Translations under genes and position numbers: made by a program | In this document: in pieces, positions 7,579 to 15,656 of the stretch | Layout: each line of letters starts with the position of its first letter | Position numbering within the stretch: the stretch's first letter is position 1 | Notes under the pieces: model-generated | Seen by the model: the letters and a program-made list of their open reading frames with translations, nothing else | What the model was told of the DNA's origin: nothing | Database searches by the model: none | Assembly: GCA_964510065.1 (NCBI GenBank) | Contig: CAZEAC010000048.1 | Span: 1 to 31,831 of the forward strand | From: CAZEAC01 sp964510065 | GTDB lineage: Bacteria > Bdellovibrionota_C > UBA2361 > CAIXSY01 | Reading direction: 5' to 3' | Length of the DNA stretch: 31,831 bases

Positions 7579-8634
7579 ATGGCCACTGAATCAAGCGCAA
7601 CCAAGATGTCCTATGAAAAGGCTGGGGTAAGTATTCGAACCGCCGATGCAGCGAAAGAGCAGATGGCCGAGCACCTAAAAACAAGCAACCCTCGCGTGCT
7701 CAATAAGTTCGGCGCGTTCGGGTCGCTGGTGGATGGTCATTTTGAGGGCTACAAGCATCCGGTGCTGGTTCTTAAGATGGAAGAGCCTGGAACTAAGCCC
7801 CTTTTGGCGGCGGCCCATGGTCGGCTTGATGGCATCGCCTACGATCTCGTCAATCACCTTATCAACGACGTCGTCGTCATGGGCGCGAAACCTGTTGCGA
7901 TTCTCGATACAATCGTTTGCGGCAAGCTCGAAAAGGAGACCGTTGTAAAATTCGTAAAAGCGATTGCCGATGCTTGCCGGGCGCAGCATTGTGACCTCGT
8001 GGGAGGTGAAACTTCGGAGCAGCCTCGCGTTATTCCGTCAGGAACTTATATTTTTAGTGCTGCCGCGGTAGGTGTCGTTGATAAAGAAAAGATCATAGAT
8101 GGAGCAACGATCAGTGCCGGAGATCAAATTCTTGCGGTTGCATCAAATGGACTGCATACCAATGGCTATACCCTGATCCGTAGCCTTCTTGATGCTGATT
8201 CCAAGCTTGCCGAGCTAAAGCTCTCGGATGGCACTCGTTTTATTGATGCGGTACTAGAACCACATCTTTGTTACAACCTTGCGTTGCAGGAAGTCTTCGC
8301 GCGTACCAGACTCACCGGCCTTGCCCATATCACCGGCGGCGGCATCGCTGGAAACCTTATCAGAGTTCTCCCTGAGGAGGCCCGAGCAGTAATCAATCTC
8401 AACGCGGTGGAGATCCTCCCAGTTTTCAAAGCTGTAAAAGCTGCGGCTCGCGGCGATGACGCCGACCTCTTGCAGTCACTTAATCTCGGTGTCGGTCTCG
8501 TAATAGTGCTTCCAAAGTCATCACAGAAAGAGACTATCGAGATACTTAGCCACCATGGCCACCGTGCTTATCCGATCGGAGAGATTCAGTCAGGCAAGAA
8601 AGAAGTGAGCTTTAGCGGAAGCCTCGGCTGGTAG
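7579..8634 (+). CDS. purM: Phosphoribosylformylglycinamidine cyclo-ligase (AIR synthetase)
   Basis: The start at 7579 is chosen for its AAGGAG Shine-Dalgarno at 7561-7566; it gives 351 residues, close to the family norm. Motifs in order include SYEKAGV, NDVVVMGAKPVAILDTI, DLVGGETSEQPR, VGVVDKEKIIDG, SNGLHTNGYTLIR and AHITGGGIAGNLIRVLP. The enzyme is cytoplasmic and catalyses the ATP-dependent closure of FGAM to AIR, the fifth step of purine synthesis. The nucleotide-binding TDGVGTK loop of the E. coli-type enzyme reads MEEPGTKPL here, so this belongs to a divergent PurM branch. No other purine gene is adjacent. Function is likely but the loop change deserves note. Confidence 0.92.
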   Translation: MATESSATKMSYEKAGVSIRTADAAKEQMAEHLKTSNPRVLNKFGAFGSLVDGHFEGYKHPVLVLKMEEPGTKPLLAAAHGRLDGIAYDLVNHLINDVVVMGAKPVAILDTIVCGKLEKETVVKFVKAIADACRAQHCDLVGGETSEQPRVIPSGTYIFSAAAVGVVDKEKIIDGATISAGDQILAVASNGLHTNGYTLIRSLLDADSKLAELKLSDGTRFIDAVLEPHLCYNLALQEVFARTRLTGLAHITGGGIAGNLIRVLPEEARAVINLNAVEILPVFKAVKAAARGDDADLLQSLNLGVGLVIVLPKSSQKETIEILSHHGHRAYPIGEIQSGKKEVSFSGSLGW

Positions 8635-8643
8635 CTAGGAGTA

Positions 8644-8731
8644 TGCGCCACGAATCAGTGGCGCACACAATCCGTAGGAGCCGAAGCCTTCGCCTCTACT
8701 ACCTGTCGTAGCTTGAATTATTCGTGGCGCA
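8644..8731. repeat. MITE-like 88-bp element with 12-bp inverted ends
   Basis: TGCGCCACGAAT at 8644-8655 and ATTCGTGGCGCA at 8720-8731 are perfect inverted ends. The left end can alternatively form a local hairpin with GTGGCGCA at 8658-8665. A second imperfect hairpin (GTAGGAGCCGAAG with CTTCGCCTCTAC) lies between at about 8673-8698. The right end encodes the last residues and the stop of the rhombosortase. The structure could equally be a bidirectional terminator. Confidence 0.5.
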
Positions 8732-9350
8732 GGCTCCCAGCACTCGACACTGACCATCGCATGAAGACGGCCGCACACTGCAGTGCAAGAAATCCTACTA
8801 CCATCCCGGTGACATGTGCATAAATCGCGACCACATAACTCCCTTGGCTTAAGTCCACGAAAAACGCGCCGTGGGTAACCGCTTCGAATGTCGTCTTGGC
8901 CGCAAGAATGAGAAGGAAGAGAAGGGACACTAATTTAAGACGAAGCTCTTGCTCGAATTTAATAATCGCACATGCAGCAACCATCGAAAACTCGACACAC
9001 AACCCCGAAAGGCCGCGATACTTTGTAATTTCTGGGTGTAGCATAAGCGAAACCACTGAGATTCCAATACCACCCGCACCCAGCATCACAAGATACAGCA
9101 CACTCCACTTTTTAGGGAAATATTGACGAAACAGATATTCGACTACGCTTCCAATTAATAAGAATGCTACGCCGTCCCAAAAAAAATGATTCCACGACCA
9201 ATGCGTAAAATGACAAGAAAGCGCGCGCCACCATTGCCCCTCGGCGATGATGGCGCCACGCTGATATTCAAGCACCGAAGTTAATTCGGGAACAATCGCG
9301 ATTACTACCGCACTTACCAGAATCAAGATAGTGAGTAACGGTGCTTTCAT
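8718..9350 (-). CDS. Rhombosortase (rhomboid-family intramembrane protease)
   Basis: The ATG at 9350 is preferred because GAGGAA precedes it at good spacing and it follows the VWA stop after 10 bp; an upstream ATG at 9383 would overlap that gene. The 210-residue protein has about six transmembrane helices. Rhomboid/rhombosortase landmarks are QWWRALSCHFTHWSWNH near residues 39-55, the catalytic serine in YRGLSG (Ser115) and the catalytic histidine in YAHVTGMVVG (His179). Rhombosortases are proposed to process proteins ending in GlyGly-CTERM during export across the inner membrane. The adjacent upstream gene ends in just such a tail, which supports this assignment over a generic rhomboid protease. 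Confidence 0.82.
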   Translation of the reverse strand: MKAPLLTILILVSAVVIAIVPELTSVLEYQRGAIIAEGQWWRALSCHFTHWSWNHFFWDGVAFLLIGSVVEYLFRQYFPKKWSVLYLVMLGAGGIGISVVSLMLHPEITKYRGLSGLCVEFSMVAACAIIKFEQELRLKLVSLLFLLILAAKTTFEAVTHGAFFVDLSQGSYVVAIYAHVTGMVVGFLALQCAAVFMRWSVSSAGSLRHE

Positions 9351-9360
9351 AACTTCCTCG

Positions 9361-11367
9361 CTAGCGAGCTCGTCGTGCATCACCCTTGATAAGGGAATAC
9401 GCCGCGCAGCAGAAAAACAAGGCTATGATGACAAGCGCCATTGGATCGATCGCTCCGCCACCATTAAAGAGACTGTGCGACCGCGAAGGAAACATCGGCG
9501 GACTATTGTCTACCCGATTCGATGTTACCGGCTGCGAATATCGAGAAGCCTGTGCCTGCGATTCCGTCGCAGCTCGCTGACGATTGAGCCGCTCAATGCC
9601 GTGTTTCGCAAAGCGTTGATCGTGTAATACTACCATTGCTGTTTCATCAGTCACGAGTTGGTATTGCACGCCAAGCTCCTCAATCATTTTTTTACCTTCG
9701 GACTCCGGCAACAATCCGATACTCATCTGTCGACCAATTCGCTCGACTCGATCAAGGGCGAAAAGTCTTTCTACTTCGGGATACTGCGTGGATTGATCCG
9801 GGAAATGCACATTCACTTGATACGTTTTATCTTCGCCGCTTAGCTTCGTCGCAAGTTTAATGTTCGCATCGCCACCCTGTTTATAACGACCAAAAAATAC
9901 GATTTGCTCTCCGCGGTATATTTTTCCTAAAACCCCCTCGCTTGTTTCCGATGTCTGTATGCCATCGATGCTCAGTACTGCGTCGTGGAGCGCTTCACTT
10001 AAAATTTTGCTTCGTGCGAGCATAATCTGGCCAACAATATCGTCGGCATTCGAAACGCTGGCATAAAATCCACCACTTGCGTCGGCGATGGTCCGCATCA
10101 GCGGCCAATTGGAGCTGTTCCCCATAAGGAAGCCAAACACACGCACGTCATACTGCGACATGAGCTTGGCAAATTCTTTCGGGTCTATTACGCCCGTGTT
10201 GGTGACTCCATCAGTCACCAGAACTATGGAACTCACGCGATCCGCATCGAGTTTCGCGAGCGCAAGCTCAATTCCCGAATAAAGGTTTGTGCCGCCATTT
10301 GGAGAAAGCGCCTCAACTTTGGCGATGGCAGTACGCACCTCTTCCGGAGATGCCGCGCGCCATCCGGTAAGGTCGTGAGCGCTGTCGGCAAACGTGATAA
10401 CTCGAAATCTATCTTGCGGCTTTAGCGCTCCCAAGGCTTGCGCTACCCCGCGCGCAAGAGTATTCAACTTCCCGGCCATGCTCCCGGAGGTATCAAGTAC
10501 AAAGGTATAATCAGCGCCAGCAGTAATCGCGCCAAGATCCACACCAGGAGTCGCGATAAGCATAAAGGTGCCCGGCTTGTTCGCCTCGGGTTTATGGGTC
10601 AAAAGCTCAAGACGTCCCGGAAGCTCCTCTTCTAGCCGATAGTACAGCACCAGGTCTCTATCAAGCGACGCGCCTTGAATATCGAGTGCAACAGTATACT
10701 CGCTCTCAGTAACTTTATCGATCTTGGCCGCCTGCTCAAATCCAGGCATGCGCAGCTCTGCTATTGGGAAAGAAGTGCGCACTCGAACATTCGCAGAAAG
10801 TGAGTTTTCCACCTTTTGATTGAGGCTCCAAAACTGTTTTGTGCCATCATCGGTTCCGCCGTCCTCCACAGGATAATGATAACGCACAATACCGGTGTCG
10901 ACCTTGAGCGGCTGGTAGTAGACGTAGCGCATCTTAGTTTCGGAGCGCGCGCGCACAGGACTTACTCTGAATTCGAACGTCTCAAACTCTTTCTTATTTG
11001 CGATAGCGGAATCGTTGCCTTGGGCACGCTCCTCTTCATACACCTGATTTGCCTTATCCTTCGCCAGGACTTCGCCATCTAAACGATCCTCGCCGGCAAT
11101 AATGGTCAGCTCGGAAAGTGCCCCATGTTCAGGGATCGGCACGCGATATACTGCCTCAAGATTGGTTGGATTTGGATTGTAAAAAGTCTGAAGTACCTCA
11201 GTCTTTGCAAAGCCGCTTTCAATTACCACGTTCACATGATGCTCTCGGATTTGCATTGGAGCATCTGTCGACCCCAAAGAGGCCAAGGTACCCGCGGCAT
11301 AAAGGGCCGGCGCGAACATTGAAGGAAGTAGTACAAGAAGAGATTTAAGAAAGTTGTTTTTTTTCAT
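9361..11367 (-). CDS. VIT and VWA domain protein with GlyGly-CTERM-like tail
   Basis: The 668-residue protein has an Ala/Leu-rich signal peptide (KSLLVLLPSMFAPALYA). A VIT domain follows at about 35-165 (MQIREHHVNV, VYRVPIPEHGALSELTI). A von Willebrand A domain at about 285-460 has an intact MIDAS: DTSGSM, NGGTNLY and VTDG. A Gln/Ser-rich linker leads to the C-terminus SLFNGGGAIDPM, a hydrophobic helix (ALVIIALFFCCAAYSLI) and a basic end (KGDARRAR). That order is the GlyGly-CTERM arrangement recognised by rhombosortases. GAGGT precedes the start with 8-nt spacing. The protein is predicted to be exported, cleaved and surface-displayed or released. VIT-VWA proteins bind proteins or metal-dependent ligands, but the partner is unknown. 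Confidence 0.87.
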   Translation of the reverse strand: MKKNNFLKSLLVLLPSMFAPALYAAGTLASLGSTDAPMQIREHHVNVVIESGFAKTEVLQTFYNPNPTNLEAVYRVPIPEHGALSELTIIAGEDRLDGEVLAKDKANQVYEEERAQGNDSAIANKKEFETFEFRVSPVRARSETKMRYVYYQPLKVDTGIVRYHYPVEDGGTDDGTKQFWSLNQKVENSLSANVRVRTSFPIAELRMPGFEQAAKIDKVTESEYTVALDIQGASLDRDLVLYYRLEEELPGRLELLTHKPEANKPGTFMLIATPGVDLGAITAGADYTFVLDTSGSMAGKLNTLARGVAQALGALKPQDRFRVITFADSAHDLTGWRAASPEEVRTAIAKVEALSPNGGTNLYSGIELALAKLDADRVSSIVLVTDGVTNTGVIDPKEFAKLMSQYDVRVFGFLMGNSSNWPLMRTIADASGGFYASVSNADDIVGQIMLARSKILSEALHDAVLSIDGIQTSETSEGVLGKIYRGEQIVFFGRYKQGGDANIKLATKLSGEDKTYQVNVHFPDQSTQYPEVERLFALDRVERIGRQMSIGLLPESEGKKMIEELGVQYQLVTDETAMVVLHDQRFAKHGIERLNRQRAATESQAQASRYSQPVTSNRVDNSPPMFPSRSHSLFNGGGAIDPMALVIIALFFCCAAYSLIKGDARRAR

Positions 11368-11455
11368 CCCAATTACCTCACTGAATTGTCATAATGCGGA
11401 ACCCCCGCTTCATTCAGAATAGTGCATGGAGTCGCGATAATCCTCGCTACATTTG

Positions 11456-11571
11456 TTACATTGTATGCAGAGATAGAATTACCGAAACGAAATGTCGCAA
11501 GGAGGCCCGCTTATTGCGCCGAAAGCGAATACGCAACGAAGATCTCCTCGTCAATATCTATTACATTGTAT
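11456..11571. repeat. Pair of TTACATTGTAT 11-mers upstream of the VWA gene
   Basis: The same 11-mer occurs at 11456-11466 and 11561-11571. Read on the minus strand each contains TACAAT, a good -10 hexamer, so these may be two related promoter cores for the leftward VWA-rhombosortase operon. No matching strong -35 is seen. The rest of the 248-bp gap 11368-11615 shows nothing else clear. Confidence 0.35.
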
Positions 11572-11615
11572 AAATTGCGCCAGCGCGCGTGACTACTGCC
11601 GGACTTTGCGCCGGT

Positions 11616-12230
11616 CTAATGCCGCGCAGCACGTCGCCGCTGCACCTTTTGTGAGTGATAGTGCTCGAGCTCGGCATGAAGAAGCTCAACGACGCTTAGC
11701 AGAAAGCAGTTCCGCAAATTACCGCTCTCCGTATCTGAGAGCTGGCGCTCGATTCGGCCGAGGACCGAATTCGCGACTTCCTTAGATCCTACAAAGAGGT
11801 GCGACAAAAGAGTTCGCGAAGCGCCACTCCGCGAATTTCGGCTCATCGCATCTGCATAAACGGCATCAATATCAAGCTCCATTAAGTTGGGCTCCCAAAG
11901 CGGCAGCCTGCGTGCATCTTGTAGTTGATCTAATAATTTGCGGCTTAGTGCCATCAAGAGTGTGGTTTCCAAGCGCAGCGCCTCCTTTGCACCCGGAACC
12001 TGCTCCCGGATATGCCCGATAACATTGCTTAGCGCTAAGCCCGAGGGCACGCAGAAACTTACAATCTCTGACAAGCGCGCATTGGCGGCATCCAAAAGTT
12101 CAGCTTTAACATCTGGCATGGCGAGAGGAAGAAGATCCTTCACAAGGCGCGGCAAATTCGCTCGGGTAACGCGAATCGTTTCCTCTTCAAGATTGAATCG
12201 AGCGGGTTTTATTTCCTGGCGCTGCTTCAT
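11616..12230 (-). CDS. Unknown, mostly helical cytoplasmic protein
   Basis: I recognise no family. The ATG at 12230 (MKQRQEIKP, 204 residues) is preferred to the one at 12239, because GAGGA lies 9 nt before it but directly abuts the earlier one. The protein has no signal peptide or transmembrane segment and reads as amphipathic helices (LPRLVKDLLPLA, LLDAANARLSEIV, LETTLLMALSRKLLDQL, CFLLSVVELLHAELEHY), ending in a basic tail (QKVQRRRAARH). The middle has a Ser/Arg-rich patch (SRNSRSGASRTLLSHL). A cytoplasmic adaptor, regulator or nucleic-acid-associated protein is possible, but this is guesswork. It is 190 bp downstream of the RDD gene, with a terminator between them, so it is probably transcribed separately. 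Confidence 0.6.
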   Translation of the reverse strand: MKQRQEIKPARFNLEEETIRVTRANLPRLVKDLLPLAMPDVKAELLDAANARLSEIVSFCVPSGLALSNVIGHIREQVPGAKEALRLETTLLMALSRKLLDQLQDARRLPLWEPNLMELDIDAVYADAMSRNSRSGASRTLLSHLFVGSKEVANSVLGRIERQLSDTESGNLRNCFLLSVVELLHAELEHYHSQKVQRRRAARH

Positions 12231-12374
12231 AGACTTCATTCCTCAAATGGTAACATTCGAGGCGCAGCTACGCAATTTTAGCCCTTCCACGTTTTTTGGG
12301 CTTTTTCGAAGGTCTGACTCGGAGCTACTCGGGCCATCAATTAGACTCTCTCGTTTGCGAGATGCGGAATCTTC

Positions 12375-12417
12375 AAAAAACCAAGTGGCCCGCGCGAAAG
12401 GCATTCGCACGGGCCAC
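12375..12417 (-). terminator. Rho-independent terminator of the RDD gene
   Basis: Read leftward, GTGGCCCG pairs with CGGGCCAC, followed inward by one mismatch and a further GCGAA/TTCGC pairing around a 5-nt loop. The stem is followed by TTGG and a run of six T. It starts 13 bp after the RDD stop codon. This is the clearest intrinsic terminator in the window. Confidence 0.85.
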
Positions 12418-12429
12418 GAAAATCGCGGC

Positions 12430-12897
12430 CTACTTTGGCTCAACGACCACCGACCCAGCTACATAGTCGTGCAGCGCTCTGTTGTCGTCGTCAAACAAGG
12501 CGACAAACCAGCCGATACCGATTAGCCGAGCAAGTGCACGGACAAACGCTCTACCATAACTTAATCGAGAGCCATCCGCACTTACCACGGCGAGTTTCAG
12601 TATCTGTTTTCCAAAAGTCGCCTGACGACCGCCGCCTTCCAAGATGGTGTAATAGCCCACCAGTACCGCCAAAAATACGAGTGACCCTTTGGCTTCGGAC
12701 AGAATCTCAAGGTTGAAATTGCGGTCACCGAATACCAAAGCTAGCAACGATGCTATCGCCCCAATTATCACACTGTCGATCAGTGCTGCAAAGAATCGAT
12801 CTCCGCGACTACCTGGATCTACGTTGAGCCGAGAAAACGCCTTCGGCCCAGACCAATGCTCCCCTATTTGCGCCGCGCGCTTCGATGATTTTGACAT
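12430..12897 (-). CDS. RDD family membrane protein
   Basis: The 155-residue protein has the RDD architecture. A cytoplasmic N-terminus is followed by RGDRFFAALIDSVIIG with Arg and Asp at the start of TM1. TM2 is around LVFLAVLVGYYTILEGG, followed by the conserved loop QATFGKQILKLAVV. The Arg-rich YGRAFVRALARLIG leads into a third hydrophobic segment, and RALHDYVAGSVVV closes the domain. RDD proteins are small inner-membrane proteins, and some have been linked to ion transport or antiport. The role here is unknown. It is monocistronic, with a strong terminator just after its stop. Confidence 0.88.
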   Translation of the reverse strand: MSKSSKRAAQIGEHWSGPKAFSRLNVDPGSRGDRFFAALIDSVIIGAIASLLALVFGDRNFNLEILSEAKGSLVFLAVLVGYYTILEGGGRQATFGKQILKLAVVSADGSRLSYGRAFVRALARLIGIGWFVALFDDDNRALHDYVAGSVVVEPK

Positions 12898-13077
12898 AAA
12901 GGTGCAGATTCCGCCGAATGAATGGCAGGAAGAAGTTTGAACCTAAACCTCAATTGATAACCTTTGAATCCGCATCTCGCAAATGAGATGACACTCTTCT
13001 ACCCGTGGACGCTTTGAACAGGGTAACAGTAGCTCAGAATTAATTGCCCGTTCAATAGACCCGGATGCGCTTCTGCT

Positions 13078-14118
13078 CTAATCCGGAAGCTGCCGGACGC
13101 GCCACACCCTTGATTGTCCGTGATCCACACTGAATACTCGGCTATTTACACCGGGCTCCGCAGGATAATTGGCAATGGGAGCCTCAGTGGCGCTGCGTCT
13201 TTCTTCAAAGTCGTATACCTGCATTCCTTTGGGAAAGCTTACTCTTACCGCGGCGGTTCGCGCCCCGCCCACAATTGGCTCAACTCCACACCGAAACTCG
13301 GTAATCGGCGCAAGTGAAATTGAGCAAGACCAGTTAACGAACTGAGCAGCTGAGTAATAATCAGAAAGGCGCTGGGCCCCCTGCCCTTCCGACCAGATAA
13401 TAGCGTGGGCACCGCAACCAACATTTTGCGAGGGGAAAGCCCGTACATGGATCGCGTTCGGATTGCCTGGAGGCGGTTCGACCGAAAGCCCCCATATTAT
13501 ACTACCCCCACGCGCGGCTCGGGTGAGCTCTCCATACTCTTCCGTTGAAGGCAATTGGTAGGTGACGCTAAGCGCCCCGCTAGGAGGCAAACTACTAATC
13601 CGAAAATCGAGGGAAGCGAGAGGAAGTCGAATACTATTGGTCGGGCCACGCTGCTGCTGGGATGCGAAATCGCTTTCAGAGTCATACCGCGCAAACACAA
13701 GGTTACAACCCGAGAGCTTCCCGAGGCTGTCGAGAGTAACTACTTCATCGGCACTATAAAATTTGGCCTCGAGCGTACCTCCCTGAACCTGCACATTCCT
13801 ATAAGGCGAAGAAACAACCTGCTCGGAAACAGGTAATACCGTTGCCAGTGGCCGAAAGTCTGGATCGGATCTGCTCATTGAGACACTCAAGAGATCAATA
13901 AAGCGAGTGCCCGGCTCGCAATTGATTACCTTCGATTCGCCTAATGTAGCCAGGGGCAGTTGGATATCTGCTGAATGGAGCAGAGATGTCGACGCGCACA
14001 GCGCAAGACCTACACGCGACGGGAGTGTTGCTTCTTTAGGACGGACTTTCGATGACTTTGATGATGCTACTTCCATATGCCGGACATTCTGCCGGATCAC
14101 GGCATGCTTTTCCAGCAT
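13078..14118 (-). CDS. Unknown, probably exported beta-rich protein
   Basis: I do not recognise a family. The frame is 346 residues from the ATG at 14118. AAAAGG abuts that ATG, and an internal ATG at 14076 is possible, so the start is uncertain. After a basic N-terminus there is a weakly hydrophobic stretch (RVGLALCASTSLLHSADI) that might be a signal peptide. The rest is rich in Ser, Gly, Pro and short beta strands, with several cysteines (INCEPG, SGCNL, VGCGA, WSCSI, FRCGV) suggesting extracytoplasmic disulfides. The gene follows the RluA-type gene by 36 bp on the same strand and may be cotranscribed. About 180 bp downstream (12898-13077) hold nothing I can identify. Confidence 0.55.
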   Translation of the reverse strand: MLEKHAVIRQNVRHMEVASSKSSKVRPKEATLPSRVGLALCASTSLLHSADIQLPLATLGESKVINCEPGTRFIDLLSVSMSRSDPDFRPLATVLPVSEQVVSSPYRNVQVQGGTLEAKFYSADEVVTLDSLGKLSGCNLVFARYDSESDFASQQQRGPTNSIRLPLASLDFRISSLPPSGALSVTYQLPSTEEYGELTRAARGGSIIWGLSVEPPPGNPNAIHVRAFPSQNVGCGAHAIIWSEGQGAQRLSDYYSAAQFVNWSCSISLAPITEFRCGVEPIVGGARTAAVRVSFPKGMQVYDFEERRSATEAPIANYPAEPGVNSRVFSVDHGQSRVWRVRQLPD

Positions 14119-14154
14119 CCTTTTCGGGTTATTTTGGACGCCACCCGAAAGGTT

Positions 14155-14877
14155 TCACCAATACGGGAATTGAAAGCCTTCCGAAACGCCTTGCTTTTCA
14201 GCAAATTCACGAAAGTCACGTGGCGGCTCAATGCTAAATTGCATTTTTTTCCCGGTTCGAGGATGCACGATTTGCAAGTACCCGGCATGTAGCGCTTGAT
14301 GATCAATGCTCGAATTCGCCGCTTCGTCTTCCGAATATTGCCTATCACCGACGACGGGATGGCCAATAGCGGCGAATTGCGCTCGAATCTGATTCTTTAG
14401 TCCTGTATCAAGCGAAATCGCCACGATCGATACCGCATTCGCCGATCGCAGCACACGGTATCGAAGCCGAGCCTCCTCGGTATCTTTTCCGGGCTTTTCC
14501 TGCACAGTTTGACGAAAGCCACTTCTAATCTGCCGCAGGTGATGCACCAGTATTCCCTCTTTGCGCGCAGGCTCGCCCCGAACGATCGCCAGATATTCGC
14601 GCCTTGGCAGATGGCGCATAAATTGCCGCACCAAATTCTCACGTGCGCGATCATGTTTTGCAAAAACTAAAATTCCAGAGGTATAGCGGTCGATACGGTG
14701 GACAATAGATGGGCGCTGTTTCTTGCGCGCGAGATAGCGCTTGAGCAGTCCATAAACATTTGGAGAGTCTCCGCCTTGAAATGGCACAGATAAGATCCCA
14801 GCGGCCTTATTTACCGCGATGATATCTGAATCTTCATAAAGGACCTGAAATCGCGCGGGTCTGGCACTCTTTTTCAT
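14155..14877 (-). CDS. RluA-family pseudouridine synthase
   Basis: From the ATG at 14877 (MKKSARPARF) the protein has 240 residues, and the conserved domain begins within ten residues. Family motifs include DSDIIAVNKAAGILSVP, HRIDRYTSGILVFAK with the catalytic aspartate at about residue 63, and GLKNQIRAQFAAIGHPVVGDRQY followed by LHAGYLQIVHP. The enzyme isomerises uridine to pseudouridine in rRNA or tRNA in the cytoplasm. It lacks an S4 domain, so it resembles the short RluA/TruC/RluF-like members; the target site cannot be read. The open frame extends to 14979 and would add 34 residues with an odd hydrophobic patch, which I consider spurious. Confidence 0.9.
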   Translation of the reverse strand: MKKSARPARFQVLYEDSDIIAVNKAAGILSVPFQGGDSPNVYGLLKRYLARKKQRPSIVHRIDRYTSGILVFAKHDRARENLVRQFMRHLPRREYLAIVRGEPARKEGILVHHLRQIRSGFRQTVQEKPGKDTEEARLRYRVLRSANAVSIVAISLDTGLKNQIRAQFAAIGHPVVGDRQYSEDEAANSSIDHQALHAGYLQIVHPRTGKKMQFSIEPPRDFREFAEKQGVSEGFQFPYW

Positions 14878-14991
14878 GCTGAGCAATAAGAACCAGAATG
14901 AACAATGTAATGCAAGTAGCCCTTTTGGTATATTTTGAGATATGAGATGGTACTTACGCCATGAGTAATTCGTGGCCATATTCAGGGAGCG

Positions 14992-15306
14992 ATGATGATA
15001 CCTCGCAATGTTCAGAACATTCTCCTTAAATCCGTGGTGGCGCTCAGCCTTCTTGGCCTGAGTGGCTGCTATAAGGTCACTATCCGGCCAACGGCCGCTC
15101 CAGTTCCGGACGTTGCTCCACAGTTCTCCGAAACACAGGATTTCTTCGTCTTCGGATTAATTGGCGAAAAACATATAGACGTCGGTGCGGTATGTCGCGG
15201 GGAGCCGGTGCAGATGCAAACCAAACACACTTTCCTAAACCAACTGATCGGACTTCTGACCATTGGAATCTATACTCCAGCAACGGCGAACATCTGGTGT
15301 AGTTAA
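14992..15306 (+). CDS. Bor-like lipoprotein 1
   Basis: The 104-residue product has a signal peptide with lipobox LSGC (Cys26; start at 14992). A second ATG at 14995 has better spacing from AGGGAG and is equally plausible. The mature part ends in the Bor signature: TFLNQLIGLLTIGIYTP followed by an IWCS end, closely paralleling the phage lambda Bor C-terminus, with FFVFGLIGEKHIDVGAVC upstream. Lambda Bor is an outer-membrane lipoprotein expressed from the lysogen and linked to serum resistance. Here no phage genes are nearby, so this is a chromosomal family member. A paralogue follows 29 bp downstream. Confidence 0.85.
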   Translation: MMIPRNVQNILLKSVVALSLLGLSGCYKVTIRPTAAPVPDVAPQFSETQDFFVFGLIGEKHIDVGAVCRGEPVQMQTKHTFLNQLIGLLTIGIYTPATANIWCS

Positions 15307-15320
15307 TTGGTGTAGTTAAA
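15295..15320 (+). repeat. 13-bp tandem duplication across the Bor-like 1 stop codon
   Basis: TGGTGTAGTTAAT (15295-15307) is followed directly by TGGTGTAGTTAAA (15308-15320). The first copy encodes the terminal Trp-Cys-Ser-stop; the second lies in the gap before the paralogue. It is a recent slippage duplication or a remnant of the gene duplication. Confidence 0.85.
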
Positions 15321-15335
15321 GGGAGCGTGCCTACG

Positions 15336-15644
15336 ATGAAAACAATTTCAAAAGCACTTATCGTTCTCACTTTGTTGAGTCTTTGCGGCTGCTACAAGAT
15401 CTATTTCCACCGGCAGAATATTGAGCAGTATCCGAGCGATGCTGGCTTTAGCACGTGGCACCATATTTTCGTCTTCGGACTAGTCGAGGGAAGCGAGCCT
15501 GTCACTATCGCGAACTATTGCGGACCGCGCGAATGGAACTACGTAGAAACCGAAAATTCCTTTCTTACTGGACTCGTGGGAGCGATTGTGCCTTACGCCA
15601 TCTACACACCACGTGCTGCCACGGTTGCCTGTAATTTCCGATAA
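15336..15644 (+). CDS. Bor-like lipoprotein 2 (diverged paralogue)
   Basis: The ATG at 15336 (MKTISKALIV) has GGAG 10 nt upstream and gives 102 residues; a GTG nine bases earlier is less likely. The signal peptide ends in LSLCGC, so lipidation is expected at a Cys in that motif. The mature sequence follows the Bor-like 1 layout: Tyr-Lys after the lipid Cys, HHIFVFGLVEGSEPVTIANYC, SFLTGLVGAIVPYAIYTPRAA and a C-terminal Cys (VACNFR). The spacing of aromatic residues and the IYTP motif are kept while overall identity to copy 1 is modest. Tandem arrangement suggests duplication followed by divergence. An outer-membrane lipoprotein role is inferred from the family. Confidence 0.8.
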   Translation: MKTISKALIVLTLLSLCGCYKIYFHRQNIEQYPSDAGFSTWHHIFVFGLVEGSEPVTIANYCGPREWNYVETENSFLTGLVGAIVPYAIYTPRAATVACNFR

Positions 15645-15656
15645 TTTGGGCGTCTC

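Noticed and set aside
8718..8731. Rhombosortase start at 9383 and possible frameshift near its end
   Set aside because: The reading frame is continuous; the later start at 9350 has the better ribosome-binding site, and the odd end is explained by the inverted repeat.
11938..12525. 195-aa plus-strand frame
   Set aside because: It runs antisense through the unknown helical gene, the strong terminator and the RDD gene end.
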